In this document: positions 1 through 7,240 of the stretch, piece by piece | How the letters are laid out: each line of letters starts with the position of its first letter | How positions within the stretch are numbered: position 1 is the stretch's first letter | From: Candidatus Limnocylindrales bacterium | GTDB lineage: Bacteria; Desulfobacterota; Binatia; UBA1149; CAITLU01 | Length of the DNA stretch: 64,000 bases | Direction of reading: 5' to 3' | NCBI GenBank assembly: GCA_035626395.1 | Contig: DASPNR010000044.1 | Location: 248,001 to 312,000 of the forward strand | The notes under the pieces: model-generated | What the model was told of the DNA's origin: nothing | Databases searched by the model: none | Seen by the model: only the letters and a program-made list of their open reading frames with translations | Made by a program: the position numbers and the translations under genes

Positions 1-804
1 CGGCCGCGATTTCCACGTGCAGCCGCAGACGCAGTTGCCGTCGTACACCTGGCACCGCGGAGCGTCGTCGGGGACGCTGAACTGCCCGGCATGGCTCCAA
101 GCGGCGTGGATGCGCTCGCCTTGCGGATCGTCGAGCTCGGGGTGCGCAAAGCTCTGCAGCTTGTAGCGCAGCAGAGTCGGGCCGCCCATGGACGTGAAAT
201 GCCAGCCGGCATCGGCGATGCAGCGTCGCCTGCGCGACCAGCCGGCGAAGCGATGAAACTGCCCGCCGTTGCACCACCGACCTCGGACGCGCTCGGCGTT
301 GTACATGGATAGCTGCGAGTAGAGGCAGGCCACCGTTCCACACCACCCACAAAGGTGCTCGTCGTCGCGGGTGACATTGTTCAGGTAGAACCGATAGAGA
401 CGCTGAACGAAGACGGCAAACTTGCGCCTACGGACCATGTCGACGGCTGCGGGGATGCTGGCGGCGCGCGGAATCTCATCGACGTCCGAGATCAGGACGA
501 GGTCGTCGGGACGGGCGCCGAGGGCCTCGAGAAAGCTGCCGGTGCGCGCGCGCTGATGGCGCTCCAGTGCCCACGGATCGCCGGCAAAGGGCGGCATGTC
601 GTCGACCACGAACGCGGCGATTCGATCGCCATGGCTGTCGTACTCATGGCGGCGCTGCTGAAAGTAGAGAGGCTTGCGCTGCCCCTGATGGGTCCGGTCC
701 GCTTCGATCAGCACGAAGCGATCGACCACGGGTCCGAGCTCGGCCAGCCGGATGTCGAGCAGGTCGAACTCGTTGAAGAACGTGAAGCAGTCGAAGATTC
801 GCAC
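1..804 (-). CDS. GT17-family glycosyltransferase, 3' end beyond window edge
   Basis: The minus strand is open from a GTG at 804 down to base 1, giving at least 268 residues; the C-terminus lies outside the window. An in-frame stop three codons upstream of the GTG leaves no other plausible start. The N-terminus reads VRIFDCFTFFNEFDLLDIRL, followed by VLIEADRTHQG, LVLISDVDEIP near residue 120 and GWHFTSMGG near residue 200. These are hallmark segments of glycosyltransferase family 17, whose characterised member adds bisecting beta-1,4-GlcNAc to core mannose; bacterial members are mostly uncharacterised. DVD is the probable metal/nucleotide-sugar motif. It lies just downstream of another putative glycosyltransferase on the same strand, inside a glycan locus. 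The family call is firm; donor and acceptor are unknown. Confidence 0.85.
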   Translation of the reverse strand, partial: MRIFDCFTFFNEFDLLDIRLAELGPVVDRFVLIEADRTHQGQRKPLYFQQRRHEYDSHGDRIAAFVVDDMPPFAGDPWALERHQRARTGSFLEALGARPDDLVLISDVDEIPRAASIPAAVDMVRRRKFAVFVQRLYRFYLNNVTRDDEHLCGWCGTVACLYSQLSMYNAERVRGRWCNGGQFHRFAGWSRRRRCIADAGWHFTSMGGPTLLRYKLQSFAHPELDDPQGERIHAAWSHAGQFSVPDDAPRCQVYDGNCVCGCTWKSRP

Positions 805-859
805 AGAATGGCTTCAGCGCGGGCGGCAGCGAGCGCCGATGCTACGGATGTCGCCGACT

Positions 860-1888
860 TCAGGCAACGCTGCGCCGCCACGGGAAGTGCCGCGCCGTAC
901 GCAGCAGGCCATACCCGCGATGCCGAAGGCGTCGAAAGGCGGCCATCAGCGCCGACTCCAGGCGCGCCTCGGCGGGAACGAGAATGCCTTCGCGCCGCAG
1001 CAGCGCCTGCGCGCGGTACTTCAGCTCACCCTCGACCACCGCCGTGGGCCAGTACGGCAGCGGCGAGGTCAACATCGCCTCTGGATCGCCATCGCTCTTG
1101 GCGACCACGCCGAGCATGCGACGACCGGGGAACAGCTCGGCCAGCTCGTGCCCGTGCCACTCCGGATTGAACCACGCGTAGGCATCCGGCGCCGGCCGCG
1201 GCGCCCGGTGCGTGACGTCGCGCGGCGACAGCTCCGGATGCTCCACCAGATGTTGCGCCACGCGGCGGTTGCCGGCCGCGATGCGATGCTGCAGAAACGC
1301 CGCCAGCTCGCGGCGCCGCCACAACGCGGCCTGCCAGCTGAACGACCACCGGTCGTGCGGCCCGATCTCGCCGAGCTCGACGTCGGCGCCCTCCAGGACG
1401 CGGCTCGGCCCCAGCGGCCCGGGCCACGGCATGGTGCGGATGCACAGAATCGACGGATCGTCGGCCATCGCTTCGATCAGAGCCGTCATGGTCCGGTCCG
1501 CCACCGGCCGCTCCACGAGAAAGTCCTCCTGCACGACGAGCACGATCTCGTGAGGCACCTTGCCCAGCGCCTCCACCCACGATTCGAGAAATCCCTCGTC
1601 CTCCTGCCGCGGCACCGTGAAAATGCCGTGACGCGCGGCCAGCGCCTGCAGATCGGTGTCGCTGCTGACGAAGACGGGGAGCGGACATGCCGGCCAGTAG
1701 CGCCGCCACAGCGTCAGGAACGGATCGAGCATGTGAGCGTAGCTGCGGCACGTCGTCAGCAGCACCGCCGCACGACCGCGGTCGCTCCCGTTGTCCTGGT
1801 CGCCGTGCCCGCTGGCCTGGTCGCCGTCGCGCCCGCCGTTTGCGCCACCGCCATCATCGCCGACTCCATCATCATCGCGTGCAGGCAC
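860..1888 (-). CDS. putative glycosyltransferase, function unassigned
   Basis: A protein of up to 342 residues. The core begins near AVLLTTCRSYAHMLDPFL and runs through PVFVSSDTDL, a VVQEDFLV segment and an aromatic C-terminal half rich in Trp, Tyr and His. The alternating hydrophobic strands and the EDF acidic motif resemble a GT-A-type nucleotide-sugar transferase, but no family is recognised with certainty. The start is uncertain: upstream of about 1765 the frame encodes a low-complexity Asp/Gly stretch, so GTG 1888 and GTG 1765 are both possible. An even longer reading from 1987 would overlap the divergent gene at 1975. It is probably co-transcribed with the GT17 gene 55 bases downstream. 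Confidence 0.6.
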   Translation of the reverse strand: MPARDDDGVGDDGGGANGGRDGDQASGHGDQDNGSDRGRAAVLLTTCRSYAHMLDPFLTLWRRYWPACPLPVFVSSDTDLQALAARHGIFTVPRQEDEGFLESWVEALGKVPHEIVLVVQEDFLVERPVADRTMTALIEAMADDPSILCIRTMPWPGPLGPSRVLEGADVELGEIGPHDRWSFSWQAALWRRRELAAFLQHRIAAGNRRVAQHLVEHPELSPRDVTHRAPRPAPDAYAWFNPEWHGHELAELFPGRRMLGVVAKSDGDPEAMLTSPLPYWPTAVVEGELKYRAQALLRREGILVPAEARLESALMAAFRRLRHRGYGLLRTARHFPWRRSVA

Positions 1889-1974
1889 GGGCGGGACGCT
1901 AACGTCCGACCGGCACAGAGACAACGGCGCGTGCCTCACCGGTGCGCTGCCGTTATGCTCGCCCCGGCCCCGGG

Positions 1975-2637
1975 ATGATCGATGCACTGCAACTGCTCGC
2001 TCGAGGGGTCACGGAGCTGCTCGATCCGCCCATCGTTCAGCTCGGTCCGCCGCGCACGGGCAGCACCCTGGTCTGGAACGCGCTACGCGCGATCTTCCCT
2101 TCGCGCATCATCCTCAAGCGTCATGCTCTGACGCCGGTGCGCGCCAGCATCCTGGCGCGTTCCAGGCTGGTCTGCACCGTACGCCATCCGCTGGACGCCC
2201 TCGCCTCCAGCATCTTGCGCTCCGACGCGCCCGTGACGGCGGAGCAGTTCGAGCGACACGTGGCCGACCTGGAGCTTCCGCTGCGCCAGATTCTTGCGCT
2301 GCAAGGCCGTCCGCGGGCGCGCGTCTTGCGATACGAGAGGTTCGTCGGCGACCTCGACGGACTGCTGGACGAGCTTGCAGCATTCTTCGCCGTCCCTCTC
2401 GACGACGCCGGTCGATGCCGTGCCCGGCAGCGGTGCGACATCGAAGCCGCCGAGCGCCTTGCGCAAGACCTCGGCAGCTTTTCCCGCGTCGATCCGGACA
2501 CGCAGATTCACGGCCGACACATCTCCGCCTACCGAGGGGCCAGCGGCTATTACGGCGAGGTTCTCAGCACCGCCCAGCTCGCCATCGCCACGCGCCGTTT
2601 GGGTCGAATCGCGGAAGCGTTCGGTTATCGGCAATGA
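1975..2637 (+). CDS. sulfotransferase-family protein
   Basis: A 220-residue protein. GPPRTGSTLVWNAL at residues 24-37 matches the 5'-phosphosulfate-binding loop of PAPS-dependent sulfotransferases, and TVRHPLDALASS near residue 70 matches the 3'-phosphate-binding segment. A later GRHISAYRG resembles the conserved C-terminal motif that contacts the nucleotide. Such enzymes move sulfate from PAPS to a hydroxyl group; in this locus the acceptor is plausibly a glycan. The ATG at 1975 is preferred to an upstream start. The stop overlaps the next gene's start in the sequence ATGA, so translation of the two is probably coupled. The acceptor cannot be read from the sequence. Confidence 0.75.
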   Translation: MIDALQLLARGVTELLDPPIVQLGPPRTGSTLVWNALRAIFPSRIILKRHALTPVRASILARSRLVCTVRHPLDALASSILRSDAPVTAEQFERHVADLELPLRQILALQGRPRARVLRYERFVGDLDGLLDELAAFFAVPLDDAGRCRARQRCDIEAAERLAQDLGSFSRVDPDTQIHGRHISAYRGASGYYGEVLSTAQLAIATRRLGRIAEAFGYRQ

Positions 2638-4343
2638 GCGCGGCCGTGCCGGACCAGCAAGGCGTTGCGAGCCGCGCCGATGGCGGTCGAGGCAGCAGCG
2701 TCGTTTCAGGCGGCGCCAGCGGCGGCTGGCGCCGCGGCGCGGTCGGTCTGCTGCAGATCGGGCTGCCGCTGGCACTGGCGACGATCGTGGGCGCGGCGAT
2801 GCTCGACAACCTTTTCGTGCGTCCCGAGCTGCGCCTGGTTCGCATGGTGGTCATGCTCGTCGGCGTCGCGATGGGAGCCTCCGCGCCCGCTGCCGGCCTT
2901 GCGGCAGTGGTGGTGCTGGCCGGAGCCGGCGACATCCTCGCCACCGATCTGCTGCGCCGCGGCGATCTGGCACTGGCCGAGCATCTCCTCATCCCTTTGT
3001 GCGGCGTCGCGCTGGTGCGGCACTTCACGCATGTCCGGCGCGAATCGCTGTCGATGCTCACGGCCACCTCGGCGATCTATGCCGCCGTCGTGCTGGCCTC
3101 CTCGATCTCGGTGGCCGCCGATGCGTTCTGGCGCGCGCATCTGGCGGCGCCCGATCTCGGATGGACGCCACTGCTCGAGAATCACGTGCTGACGCCACTG
3201 GCCGCCGCGCCCACCGCGTCGCTCGTGTTCCACCCGGACGCCACGGTCATGTGGGCAATGCGCAGCATGATCCTCGTCGCGGGAGCGTTCCTCCTGATTC
3301 GCACCGCCGAGCTTTCGTCGGTGGCCCTGCAGTCGTCGCGTGTGGCAGCGGCCACGACGCTGGCGCTCGGCATCACCTGTGCGATCGGTCTTCTGCAGTG
3401 GTTCTTCCCCTTCAACCTCGACACCATCTACTTCCGCAAGGTGCAGCCCGGCCTGTTCCGCATCGATTCGACGTGGCCCGACCCCAATTCGCTCGCGTGC
3501 TACCTGCTGGTCGCGGCACCGATCGCCGTTGCCTGGACCGCATGGCCCTCCGGCGGCGCGCGGCCACGGCCCGTCCTGGCCGTTGCATGGGCGGCAGTCT
3601 CTTGCGTGATCCTGTGGCTGACGGGATCGCGCGGCTCGCTGTTCGCGCTCGTGCTGGCGGCGACCGCGCTGGCACTTGCGGCAGCGGCGCTGGCACCGCG
3701 CTGGCATCTGATGAGAAAGGGCCGCACGCGCCGCAACGTCGCTGTGGCCGCAGTGTCGGCAGCGCTGTTGCCGTTCGCTCTCGCCGCCGCCATCACCGCC
3801 ACCGGCGCCGCCGACGACCTCCAATATGGCCGCTCCACCAGCCGTCTGCAGGTGCTCGCGCTTTCGCTGGATCTGCGGCGCTCGCCGCGCGAGATCCTGA
3901 CGGGGCGCGTGCGCTTGTGGGAGGCCGCCCTCGCGCTGTGGCGCGAATCGCCGTTGCGCGGCGTCGGTGCCGGGCAATACGCCGGCCGCAAACGTGCGTT
4001 TCTCGCGCAGCACACTCCGAACCCGGATGCTTGGCGGGGAGCCCACAACGCGTATCTGGAACTGCTGGCAGAGACCGGGATCCTTGGCCTCGCGGCCATC
4101 CTGGCCGTGGCGGCCGGAATGTTCGCTTCCCTCGACACCATTCTGCGCCGCGGCGACCACGGCGCCAGGATGCGCGCGCTGGCCATGACATGGGCGCTGC
4201 TGGCCGTCGGGTTCTCGCAGCTGGCGCAGGACTGGGTGCATCGGCGCGGCGGCATCCTCGTGCTCGCGTCGCTCGTCGTTCTCGTGGCGCTCGAACGGCG
4301 GTCGGTGGAGCAGCCGCCGGAGGCTGAGCAGCGGTCGCGATGA
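2634..4343 (+). CDS. O-antigen ligase/polymerase-type (Wzy_C) membrane protein
   Basis: A 569-residue polytopic inner-membrane protein. About 30 N-terminal residues precede the first of roughly ten to twelve hydrophobic segments. Family signals are DPNSLACYLLVA followed by the membrane motif LTGSRGSLFALV, then a large loop with GRVRLWEAALALWRESPLRG and HNAYLELLAETGILGL. This is the usual O-antigen ligase (Wzy_C) signature and includes the conserved Arg-containing loop. Members join an undecaprenyl-diphosphate-linked glycan to a lipid or protein acceptor, or polymerise repeat units. The start overlaps the sulfotransferase stop by four bases (ATGA). Ligase, polymerase and protein-glycosylating roles cannot be separated by sequence alone. 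Confidence 0.8.
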   Translation: MSAAVPDQQGVASRADGGRGSSVVSGGASGGWRRGAVGLLQIGLPLALATIVGAAMLDNLFVRPELRLVRMVVMLVGVAMGASAPAAGLAAVVVLAGAGDILATDLLRRGDLALAEHLLIPLCGVALVRHFTHVRRESLSMLTATSAIYAAVVLASSISVAADAFWRAHLAAPDLGWTPLLENHVLTPLAAAPTASLVFHPDATVMWAMRSMILVAGAFLLIRTAELSSVALQSSRVAAATTLALGITCAIGLLQWFFPFNLDTIYFRKVQPGLFRIDSTWPDPNSLACYLLVAAPIAVAWTAWPSGGARPRPVLAVAWAAVSCVILWLTGSRGSLFALVLAATALALAAAALAPRWHLMRKGRTRRNVAVAAVSAALLPFALAAAITATGAADDLQYGRSTSRLQVLALSLDLRRSPREILTGRVRLWEAALALWRESPLRGVGAGQYAGRKRAFLAQHTPNPDAWRGAHNAYLELLAETGILGLAAILAVAAGMFASLDTILRRGDHGARMRALAMTWALLAVGFSQLAQDWVHRRGGILVLASLVVLVALERRSVEQPPEAEQRSR

Positions 4344-4460
4344 AACCCGCCCTGCGGTTCCGCGTCGTTCGCGCCTTGGGCGAGCTGCTCGACGCGGCCA
4401 TGCTGCCATTCAGTCCTGCGTGCGCGGCAGCACGATGCGGCGCGCCGATCACGCTTCAGG

Positions 4461-5294
4461 TCACGATCGAGCTTCGTCCAGCGCATCACGGATGGTCTGG
4501 ACGCGCCGCCGCAGCCGCTCGAACTTGGGCGATCGACGACGCGCTTCCAGCGCCGCACGGCGCCGCGCGAACCCTTCGTCGATGTAGCTCGGATTGCCGA
4601 GCTCGCGGTCCGGGTACAGGCGGCGCAGCGCGGTGAGCAGGCACTGCGGATCGCGCACCGCATCGGCGTAGGCGACCGTCTCGCCCGCCACGCTCGACAG
4701 CGCGCGCTCCGCCAGCAGCAGTCCGGTGATGAGCTCGTCCAGCAGGAGCTGCGCCGTCCAGCGATCGTGCACCGGCGTTCGCACGACCCGCCGCGCGGCA
4801 ATTCGCCACAGAGAATGCGTGACGGCCGCGCGGCGTGCTCGTGCGACGGCAGCCTGTGGCAGGCCCGCAGGCGACGTCGTCGCGGCCACCGCAGGGTAGT
4901 GCCAGCCCCGCTCGAGCATCGAGGCCGCCACCTCGGCAACGTCGCGGGTGACCTTGAGGACGCGAAACCGCGCCAGGCCCGGCCAGGCCGCCAGCGCGAA
5001 CGGCTGCACGACGTCCTTGTACGCGAAGCCTTCGCGATGCGCCGCATCGTCGAGGAACGCGAAGATCTGCTCGCGGTCGCAGCGATGCTGCGCGCGCATC
5101 GAAAACTTCCGGCTCCCGTGCAGCTGCGGCCATCCCATCAGGACATGGCGGTCGAGGTTGAGAATCTCTCCCTCGTTCGTCCAGCGCGGCTCGCGCAGGC
5201 CCAGCGCCTCGCGGGAGATCGAGTAGATCAGACTCGACATCGACCGCGGAAGCGACAGGACGAACAGAGAGGATGGCGCCGGCTGCCCGCTCAC
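4461..5294 (-). CDS. second sulfotransferase-like protein
   Basis: About 277 residues. LFVLSLPRSMSSLIYSIS near the N-terminus is a PAPS 5'-phosphosulfate loop of the LPRSGST type, with Met-Ser in place of Gly-Ser/Thr. FRVLKVTRDVAEVAASM fits the 3'-phosphate-binding segment. The rest is an Arg-rich helical region. The GTG at 5294 is preferred; it lies inside the first copy of a 37-bp duplication, 40 bases after the ABC exporter stop. The protein is dissimilar in detail to the sulfotransferase at 1975-2637, so the two probably modify different positions. It ends the minus-strand glycan operon, converging on the O-antigen ligase gene. It could instead be a P-loop carbohydrate-binding relative without activity. 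Confidence 0.65.
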   Translation of the reverse strand: MSGQPAPSSLFVLSLPRSMSSLIYSISREALGLREPRWTNEGEILNLDRHVLMGWPQLHGSRKFSMRAQHRCDREQIFAFLDDAAHREGFAYKDVVQPFALAAWPGLARFRVLKVTRDVAEVAASMLERGWHYPAVAATTSPAGLPQAAVARARRAAVTHSLWRIAARRVVRTPVHDRWTAQLLLDELITGLLLAERALSSVAGETVAYADAVRDPQCLLTALRRLYPDRELGNPSYIDEGFARRRAALEARRRSPKFERLRRRVQTIRDALDEARS

Positions 5295-5359
5295 CGCGAC
5301 GCACTCGACAGCGCGATTCGTGCCGGCTGCCCGCTCACTGGAACGCACTCGACAGCGCG
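5279..5359. repeat. tandem duplication of a 37-bp unit at the ABC exporter/sulfotransferase junction
   Basis: Copies lie at 5279-5315 and 5323-5359, offset by 44 bases, with 34 of 37 positions identical. The second copy holds the last codons and stop of the ABC exporter; the first holds the GTG start of the sulfotransferase. In each copy GTGAGC contains both a TGA and a GTG, so the ancestral genes may have overlapped at GTGA and been separated by the duplication. Confidence 0.9.
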
Positions 5360-7146
5360 CGTGGCATCTCCGCGGCGCCGGCGGGCTGCGCCAGGATGGC
5401 GGCAAACCCGGGACAGCGGTTGGCCACTTCCTGCGGGCGACCTTCGGCGGCAACGCGGCCGCCCTCGAGATACACGACGCGGTCGCACTGCAGGAGCAGC
5501 TCGCGATCGTGCGTCGATAGCAGCACCGTTCGCCGCGGCCGCGCGGATTGCAGGATGGCGTTGACCGCGCCGCGCGCCTCGGTGTCGAGCGCGGACGTGA
5601 CCTCGTCGAGAACCAGAACCTGCGCCTGCGGATACAGCGCCCGCGCGAGCGCCACGCGCTGGCGCTGGCCGCCCGACAGGCCGCTGCCGGCCTGCCCCGC
5701 TCGGCGCTCGAGCCCTTCGGCGAAATGCTGCACGTCGCGCTCCAGGCCGGCTTCGCGCGCGCTGCTCCACAAGCGTTCTTCGTCCGGCGCCGCGCGGTCG
5801 TAGCCGAAGACGATGTTGGCGCGCACCGTCTCGTCGAGCAGGCGCACCGACTGCGGAACATAGCCGATGCCGGCGCGCCAGCCTTCGGGATCCTCGCGGA
5901 CGTCGCGGCCGTCCACGCGCACGCTGCCAGTGGATGGCGGCAGCAGGCCCATGACGATGTGCAGCAGGGTGGATTTGCCGGCCCCGTTGGGCCCGGCAAG
6001 GCCGACCACTTCTCCGCGCTCGATGCGCAGGCTGACGTCGCGCAATGCGGTGTGGCCCGCATACGAGAACGAGACGTTGCGCATCTCGATCTCCCGCTGC
6101 AGCGTCCACGGCTCCGCCGCACGATCGGGCGATGGCATGGCGGCGACGTCGGCCGCCAGGCGCTGAAGCGGGACGGTGGCGTCCTCGATCATCCCGGCCG
6201 ACACCAGCACGTTGGCCAGCCCGGGCAGGATGCGCAGCCCGGCGTACAGGTACAGGCCCAGCGCCGGCAGCACGCCGCCGCCGACGGTAGGTCCGGCCAT
6301 GCCCGCGACGGCAGCGAGAATGATCACCGCACCGACGGCGGTCTCCACGATGAGGCCCGGAGTCGCGCGCAGCAGCTTGCGCAGAAAGCGGGCGCGCGCG
6401 AGCTCCTCGTCCGCGATTCGGAAGCGTTCGGCGAAGAACCGCTGCCGCCCGAGGATGTAGATTTCCTTGGCCGACTCCATCCCTTCGTGGAGGGCGCGGT
6501 GGCGGGTGCGGCCGGCATCGTCCGCGCGGCGGCCGATCCGCCGGTTGATGCGCCGCAGCGACTGCATCGTGACCAGCAGCACGATGGTGCCGCCGGCAAC
6601 GACGGCGAGCGTGGCGCGCGGATGGATGGCGAACAGCACGACCAGCGTCGCCGCCATCGTCGTCAGGATCCGAATGACCGCAGCGGTCTCGGTCAGCACC
6701 GTGCCGTACACGGACCCGATCGACTCGCCGAGCCGATGGCCGTAGTCGGCGGTGTTACGCTGAAGCTGCGTTGCGAACGGCAGCGACAAGTAGCCGCGAA
6801 ACAGCCGCGCGGCGAACTGCGCCTGATCGCTCGCCAGCACGCGGCTGCTGTAGGCGATGTCGGCGTAGCTCAGCAACACGCGCAGCAACAACAGCGAGAA
6901 CGCCAGCCACAGGAACGGGCCTGCCGTCGCCGGATCGGCCGAAGCGGGCATCCATTCCTTCATGCGCTGCGCAAGGCCCGGCGCGGCCCGACCATGAACC
7001 ATCGCCAGCAGCCCGTAGACGACGGCGACCGTGGCGGCCTCGACGCTGGAGGCGATCATTCCGAACGGAAGCTGCAGCAGCCACCGGCGGCGCTGCTGAG
7101 GCGTCAGCAGCGAGAAGGCGGTGGCGATGTTCTTGGTGAGCTGCAC
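5335..7146 (-). CDS. ABC exporter, fused permease and ATPase
   Basis: A 603-residue half-transporter of the MsbA/PglK type. The N-terminal ~330 residues carry about six membrane helices. The nucleotide-binding domain follows, with Walker A GPNGAGKST at about 385-393, signature LSGGQ at 490-494, Walker B VLVLDEV at about 511-517 and switch His in STHD near 545. Such half-transporters dimerise and flip lipid-linked glycans or lipid A across the inner membrane. It sits between the initiating sugar-transferase fusion and a sulfotransferase, so export of a lipid-linked oligosaccharide is the likely role. The start is GTG without an obvious Shine-Dalgarno. Other lipid or peptide substrates are not excluded. 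Confidence 0.88.
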   Translation of the reverse strand: MQLTKNIATAFSLLTPQQRRRWLLQLPFGMIASSVEAATVAVVYGLLAMVHGRAAPGLAQRMKEWMPASADPATAGPFLWLAFSLLLLRVLLSYADIAYSSRVLASDQAQFAARLFRGYLSLPFATQLQRNTADYGHRLGESIGSVYGTVLTETAAVIRILTTMAATLVVLFAIHPRATLAVVAGGTIVLLVTMQSLRRINRRIGRRADDAGRTRHRALHEGMESAKEIYILGRQRFFAERFRIADEELARARFLRKLLRATPGLIVETAVGAVIILAAVAGMAGPTVGGGVLPALGLYLYAGLRILPGLANVLVSAGMIEDATVPLQRLAADVAAMPSPDRAAEPWTLQREIEMRNVSFSYAGHTALRDVSLRIERGEVVGLAGPNGAGKSTLLHIVMGLLPPSTGSVRVDGRDVREDPEGWRAGIGYVPQSVRLLDETVRANIVFGYDRAAPDEERLWSSAREAGLERDVQHFAEGLERRAGQAGSGLSGGQRQRVALARALYPQAQVLVLDEVTSALDTEARGAVNAILQSARPRRTVLLSTHDRELLLQCDRVVYLEGGRVAAEGRPQEVANRCPGFAAILAQPAGAAEMPRALSSAFQ

Positions 7147-7240
7147 GAGCGGCCGGCGAGGTCCTAACGAGCGCGGCGCGTGATCACAAGGTAGTCGGAC
7201 GGGCCGCCCGGCACCGCGGTGACCGCGCGTCGCAGCGGCT

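Noticed and set aside
355..1170. A 271-codon plus-strand frame at the left edge
   Set aside because: It runs antisense to the GT17 gene, which has clear family motifs.
4340..4636. A 98-codon frame overlapping the O-antigen ligase stop at ATGA
   Set aside because: The start overlap is attractive, but most of it lies antisense to the second sulfotransferase and no fold or repeat is visible.
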